From contig NZ_JACHVA010000076.1 in NCBI RefSeq assembly GCF_014230055.1, positions 1 through 64,000 of the forward strand: a stretch of 64,000 nt of DNA, in the 5' to 3' direction. This document shows positions 61,476 to 64,000 of the stretch, in pieces (position 1 is the first letter of the stretch; each line of letters begins with the position of its first letter). Below the pieces are notes generated by a model. The model did no database searches, was not told where the DNA came from, and worked only from the letters and a program-made list of their open reading frames with translations. The DNA is from Puniceicoccus vermicola (lineage in GTDB: Bacteria > Verrucomicrobiota > Verrucomicrobiia > Opitutales > Puniceicoccaceae). The translations under genes and the position numbers were made by a program.

Positions 61476-62285
61476 TTACAAGGAAATCCGTTCGGTCAAG
61501 GACGCAAACGGAGGATCGTTAAGTGATAGAAGTTTATGGTTTACTGTCGTTTCGTTAAATTTTCCGTTCTCCCACCGGCGCAGACGGTAGAGGGTGGCAA
61601 AGGAGTACTCGGGGGCCGCTCCGCCTTGCCCTCCGACAAGTTCACCTCCGCGTCGGACATTGTCCTGCATCCAAGCGGGAAGGAGGAGATGGTATGGGTT
61701 GCGGGCGACTTCGCCGGTGTGGAGCGAGAGGGCGGCCACCAAATCGGCGACTAGCTCGGCACTCGCTTCGACCATGAGATTTGGGGTGTCCATCGCTCCC
61801 CAGAATTCGGTTTCGATGACCGTGCAAGAAAAGTCTTTCATCTTGCTGAGAGCTTTCACGATCAGGTGGTGGGTCGAAATATGACGGGAATTCCAGTCTT
61901 CGACGTGAGGGAAAAATATGATCTCTGGAGAGAACTTTTCGAGGACAGCAATGACATCTTCGACTTCTAGATTGTTGAGATCGCTGCGTTGCTGATAGAC
62001 TTCCCAGCCGAGATAGGCGCAAGCATGGTTGAGTTCGTCGGCCCGTCCAGATCGTCGGTCGGTGTTGCTGCCAAAGGTTACCGGGATATTGATGATTTGC
62101 ATGCCAGCCTCTCGCATGAGCCGCAGGGGCAGCAGGCCGATGATGCATTCGTCGTCCGGATGGGGCGCGAAGATCAGTGCTTTGGATGGGCTCGGATGGA
62201 CCTCCGTTTTTCCAGAAACGGAAAGACTGCGAGCGGATTCAACCGATTGTTGAATCTCTTGAACGAATTTTAGGTATGGATTCAC
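61476..62285 (-). CDS. PIG-L/LmbE-family deacetylase
   Basis: A 269-residue cytoplasmic protein with a GTG start at 62285. The zinc motif APHPDDECIIG (His42, Asp44/Asp45) and the second His region RHISTHHLIVKALSK are those of PIG-L-type N-acetylglucosaminyl deacetylases. They remove acetyl groups from GlcNAc-type or similar sugars. It is divergent from the AraC regulator, which may control it. The substrate is not visible. Confidence 0.88.
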   Translation of the reverse strand: MNPYLKFVQEIQQSVESARSLSVSGKTEVHPSPSKALIFAPHPDDECIIGLLPLRLMREAGMQIINIPVTFGSNTDRRSGRADELNHACAYLGWEVYQQRSDLNNLEVEDVIAVLEKFSPEIIFFPHVEDWNSRHISTHHLIVKALSKMKDFSCTVIETEFWGAMDTPNLMVEASAELVADLVAALSLHTGEVARNPYHLLLPAWMQDNVRRGGELVGGQGGAAPEYSFATLYRLRRWENGKFNETTVNHKLLSLNDPPFASLTERISL

Positions 62286-62558
62286 AAAATTTTAGGGGAA
62301 GTTAGTGTTTCAGAGTGAATGTTGGGGGATCGACGAAATGGAGTTGGAGGTAGCCAATAGACTCTTCTTTTCGCTCAACGCACCGACAGGGAGTTTCGAC
62401 TGCGGAGATGTGGGATGGGGAAACGCACTTTCCACGGAATTGGATCGTTCCGCAGACTTTGCGCAATCGACTATATGGCTCGCGAGCATCCTTATATGTT
62501 AGTCTTTTCTCGACTGAATTTTGTTGTCTGAATCGGATGTTTTTTTGATTATTTCGGA

Positions 62559-63485
62559 ATGTCCGAGCTCACTAGCATTCATCGCCAGTTTCCGAGTCAT
62601 ATCCAGGATCCGACGAATTTCTACAGGGGGTTGAGTGTTTCGGACCGGGTCTTGGTGGACAACCTTCTCATTTTTCAAAGAACCTCTCGACGATCGCTCC
62701 GCCAGAACCTTTTGGAGAATCGCATGCACCATCGCTATGTGCTTACCTATGTGATCGAGAAGCCGGGGAAGGTTTTTCTGGACGGGGCGGCAGTGTCTTT
62801 GGAGGAAGGAGAAGCCTTGTTGGTCGCCCCTTACCAATATCACGACTATTATGAAATGGACGAGGAACGCTTGAGATGGCTCTTCATTACTTTCGAGGTC
62901 GTGCAGGGGGGCAGTTTTCTCTCCGAGCTGCGAAATCGTCCTTTGAGACCTGACGACGTTGCCCGTTCGCTTTGGGTTGAGCTAGCGGGGCTCTGGGGGA
63001 GCGACGTCCAGAGCGATGAACGGAGGTCTGAGATCTTGCCGACTTTGGAGCGTTTGCTTATGCGACTGAAGTCTTATGGGAAGATCGCCCTCCCGCGCCC
63101 TCAATCGGAACGGGAAGATTCAGGGGAGATGGGAGACGAATGGACGAGCCGGGTGGAAGAGCTGATTGTGAGATCTGTGTACGAAAACTGGTCTTTGGAG
63201 GAGGTGGCTCGTCGCGCAAACATATCGCTGCGATACTTACGCAGTCGCTTTGAGAAGGTGATGGGCGTGGCCCCGAGTGAGTTCCGTGCAAATTACCAGC
63301 TGCACGCGGCCATGCTTCTCATGCGCGATTCACGTTTGAGTTTATCTCAGGTGGCGGAGCGTTCCGGATTTGGATCGCTGCCCGTTTTTTCCCGGTTTGT
63401 GAAAAGGCGGGTGGGGTTGGCTCCGAGTCAGTTGAGAAAGAAACTCTTACGGGGAGAGTTCAAATTCGAGGTGCCTACCCGTTAA
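62559..63485 (+). CDS. AraC-family transcriptional regulator
   Basis: A 308-residue regulator. Residues about 40-120 form a cupin-type sensor domain (VLTYVIEKPGKVFLDGAAVS; EALLVAPYQYHDYYEMDEER), and about 205-300 the double helix-turn-helix (NWSLEEVARRANISLRYLRS; SRLSLSQVAERSGFGSLPVF then FVKRRVGLAPSQLRK). Sugar-sensing is likely. It is divergent from the deacetylase gene, 273 bases away, and convergent with the second AraC gene. Confidence 0.9.
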   Translation: MSELTSIHRQFPSHIQDPTNFYRGLSVSDRVLVDNLLIFQRTSRRSLRQNLLENRMHHRYVLTYVIEKPGKVFLDGAAVSLEEGEALLVAPYQYHDYYEMDEERLRWLFITFEVVQGGSFLSELRNRPLRPDDVARSLWVELAGLWGSDVQSDERRSEILPTLERLLMRLKSYGKIALPRPQSEREDSGEMGDEWTSRVEELIVRSVYENWSLEEVARRANISLRYLRSRFEKVMGVAPSEFRANYQLHAAMLLMRDSRLSLSQVAERSGFGSLPVFSRFVKRRVGLAPSQLRKKLLRGEFKFEVPTR

Positions 63486-63528
63486 ATTCCTACGGGGGCG
63501 CTTTTGCGGCCTATGATCCTGAGGGGAT

Positions 63529-64000
63529 TCAGTGGCGCTCGGCAGGATCTCCTACTTTTTGGCTATAGGCTTTTGGAGGCATCCCGTAGGCGTTTTTAAA
63601 CGCACGGGAAAAGGCAAACGGAGATTCAAAGCCAGTGCGGGCGGACACCTCGCCAACGCTAAGGGTCGTTTTTTGGAGGAGCTTCGCCGCTTCTGATAGT
63701 CGGGATTCCCGGATGTATCGGCCGAGGCTCACTCCCAGACTATCGCGGAAGATGGTTCGTAGGTAGCTTGCAGAGTATCCCAGTTCCTGGGCAAGATCGG
63801 AGAGGCTTGGAGCATCAGACAAATGGTTACGGATGTAATCATTGATTTGTTCCAGGATGACGTCCCGGGAATGGTCCGGTGTCTGAGAATGGGATTGCTC
63901 CGGGGGGATCCCAGGGAGGGAGACCATATGCCGCAAGAAGCGGGAAAGATGGTAGGAGATTGCCAAAGTGTCTTTTCGCTGCGAACCGGGTCGAGTGTAC
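63529..64000 (-). CDS. AraC-family regulator, partial, cut by right edge
   Basis: Only the C-terminal part is in the window; the frame is open to position 64000, so the N-terminus is missing. The DNA-binding domain is clear: APSLSDLAQELGYSASYLRT and TLSVGEVSARTGFESPFAFS followed by FKNAYGMPPKAYS. The sensor domain cannot be seen. It converges on the AraC gene at 62559-63485 with a 43-base gap. Confidence 0.88.
   Translation of the reverse strand, partial: YTRPGSQRKDTLAISYHLSRFLRHMVSLPGIPPEQSHSQTPDHSRDVILEQINDYIRNHLSDAPSLSDLAQELGYSASYLRTIFRDSLGVSLGRYIRESRLSEAAKLLQKTTLSVGEVSARTGFESPFAFSRAFKNAYGMPPKAYSQKVGDPAERH

Overview
The window looks like chromosomal DNA of a Verrucomicrobiota bacterium, most likely of the Opitutae/Puniceicoccales type. 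Three things point there: two genes encoding Verru_Chthon cassette protein A-like proteins (prepilin-like N-terminus followed by GELQ..GPDQ), PEP-CTERM-style C-termini ending in Arg-rich tails, and a very high density of secreted carbohydrate-active enzymes served by an SSS-type sodium symporter rather than SusC/SusD. Family names rest on motifs read by eye; no database search was run. No rRNA, tRNA or CRISPR was recognised.

Layout. 1-0.8 kb: 5' part of an IS3-family orfA running off the left edge, next to a tandem array of ~188-bp repeats. 0.9-9 kb: two outer-membrane barrel-like proteins, an aldo/keto reductase, and a Verru_Chthon A gene overlapping a small secreted partner gene. 9.1-16.3 kb: a PEP-CTERM protein divergent from a LacI regulator, a Gfo/Idh/MocA oxidoreductase, a beta-helix protein fused to a CE12-like acetylesterase, and a secreted alpha/beta-hydrolase whose 3' end runs into a second 187-bp repeat array. 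17-20.4 kb: cardiolipin synthase, about 1 kb without genes, then a lipoprotein gene cut by a 268-bp MITE-like element. 20.4-23.4 kb: three genes with 4-bp overlaps (nucleotidyltransferase, sugar kinase, epimerase), read as a sugar-activation module. 23.7-27.5 kb: heparinase II/III-like lyase, a GH1 beta-glucosidase remnant, and a DUF4832-type protein.

27.5-37.6 kb: a minus-strand operon (ROK-like protein, CBM9-like lipoprotein, SSS symporter, GH28-like protein with a DNRLRE domain, GH31 glycosidase) preceded by a GntR/LacI-type hybrid regulator. 38.4-41.5 kb: an autotransporter-like passenger fused to a CE15-type esterase. 42.2-52.9 kb: a plus-strand run with a PEP-CTERM-like protein, BNR_4 propeller, pseudopilin, two DUF4091 paralogues flanking a membrane-anchored protein, and a GH35 beta-galactosidase. 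53.3-61.4 kb: two SGNH hydrolases and a second Verru_Chthon A/partner doublet. 61.5-64 kb: PIG-L-type deacetylase and two AraC regulators, the last cut by the window edge.

Working together: the enzyme set (CE12, CE15, GH28-like, GH31, GH35, polysaccharide lyase, DUF4091) suits stepwise breakdown of acetylated, uronate-rich plant or algal polysaccharide outside the cytoplasm, uptake by a sodium symporter, and cytoplasmic processing. A repeated GTAACA half-site upstream of several of these units suggests that the GntR-type regulator coordinates them. The most notable findings are the MITE insertion, whose removal restores an exact reading frame, the two long-period repeat arrays, and the duplicated Verru_Chthon A/partner module.
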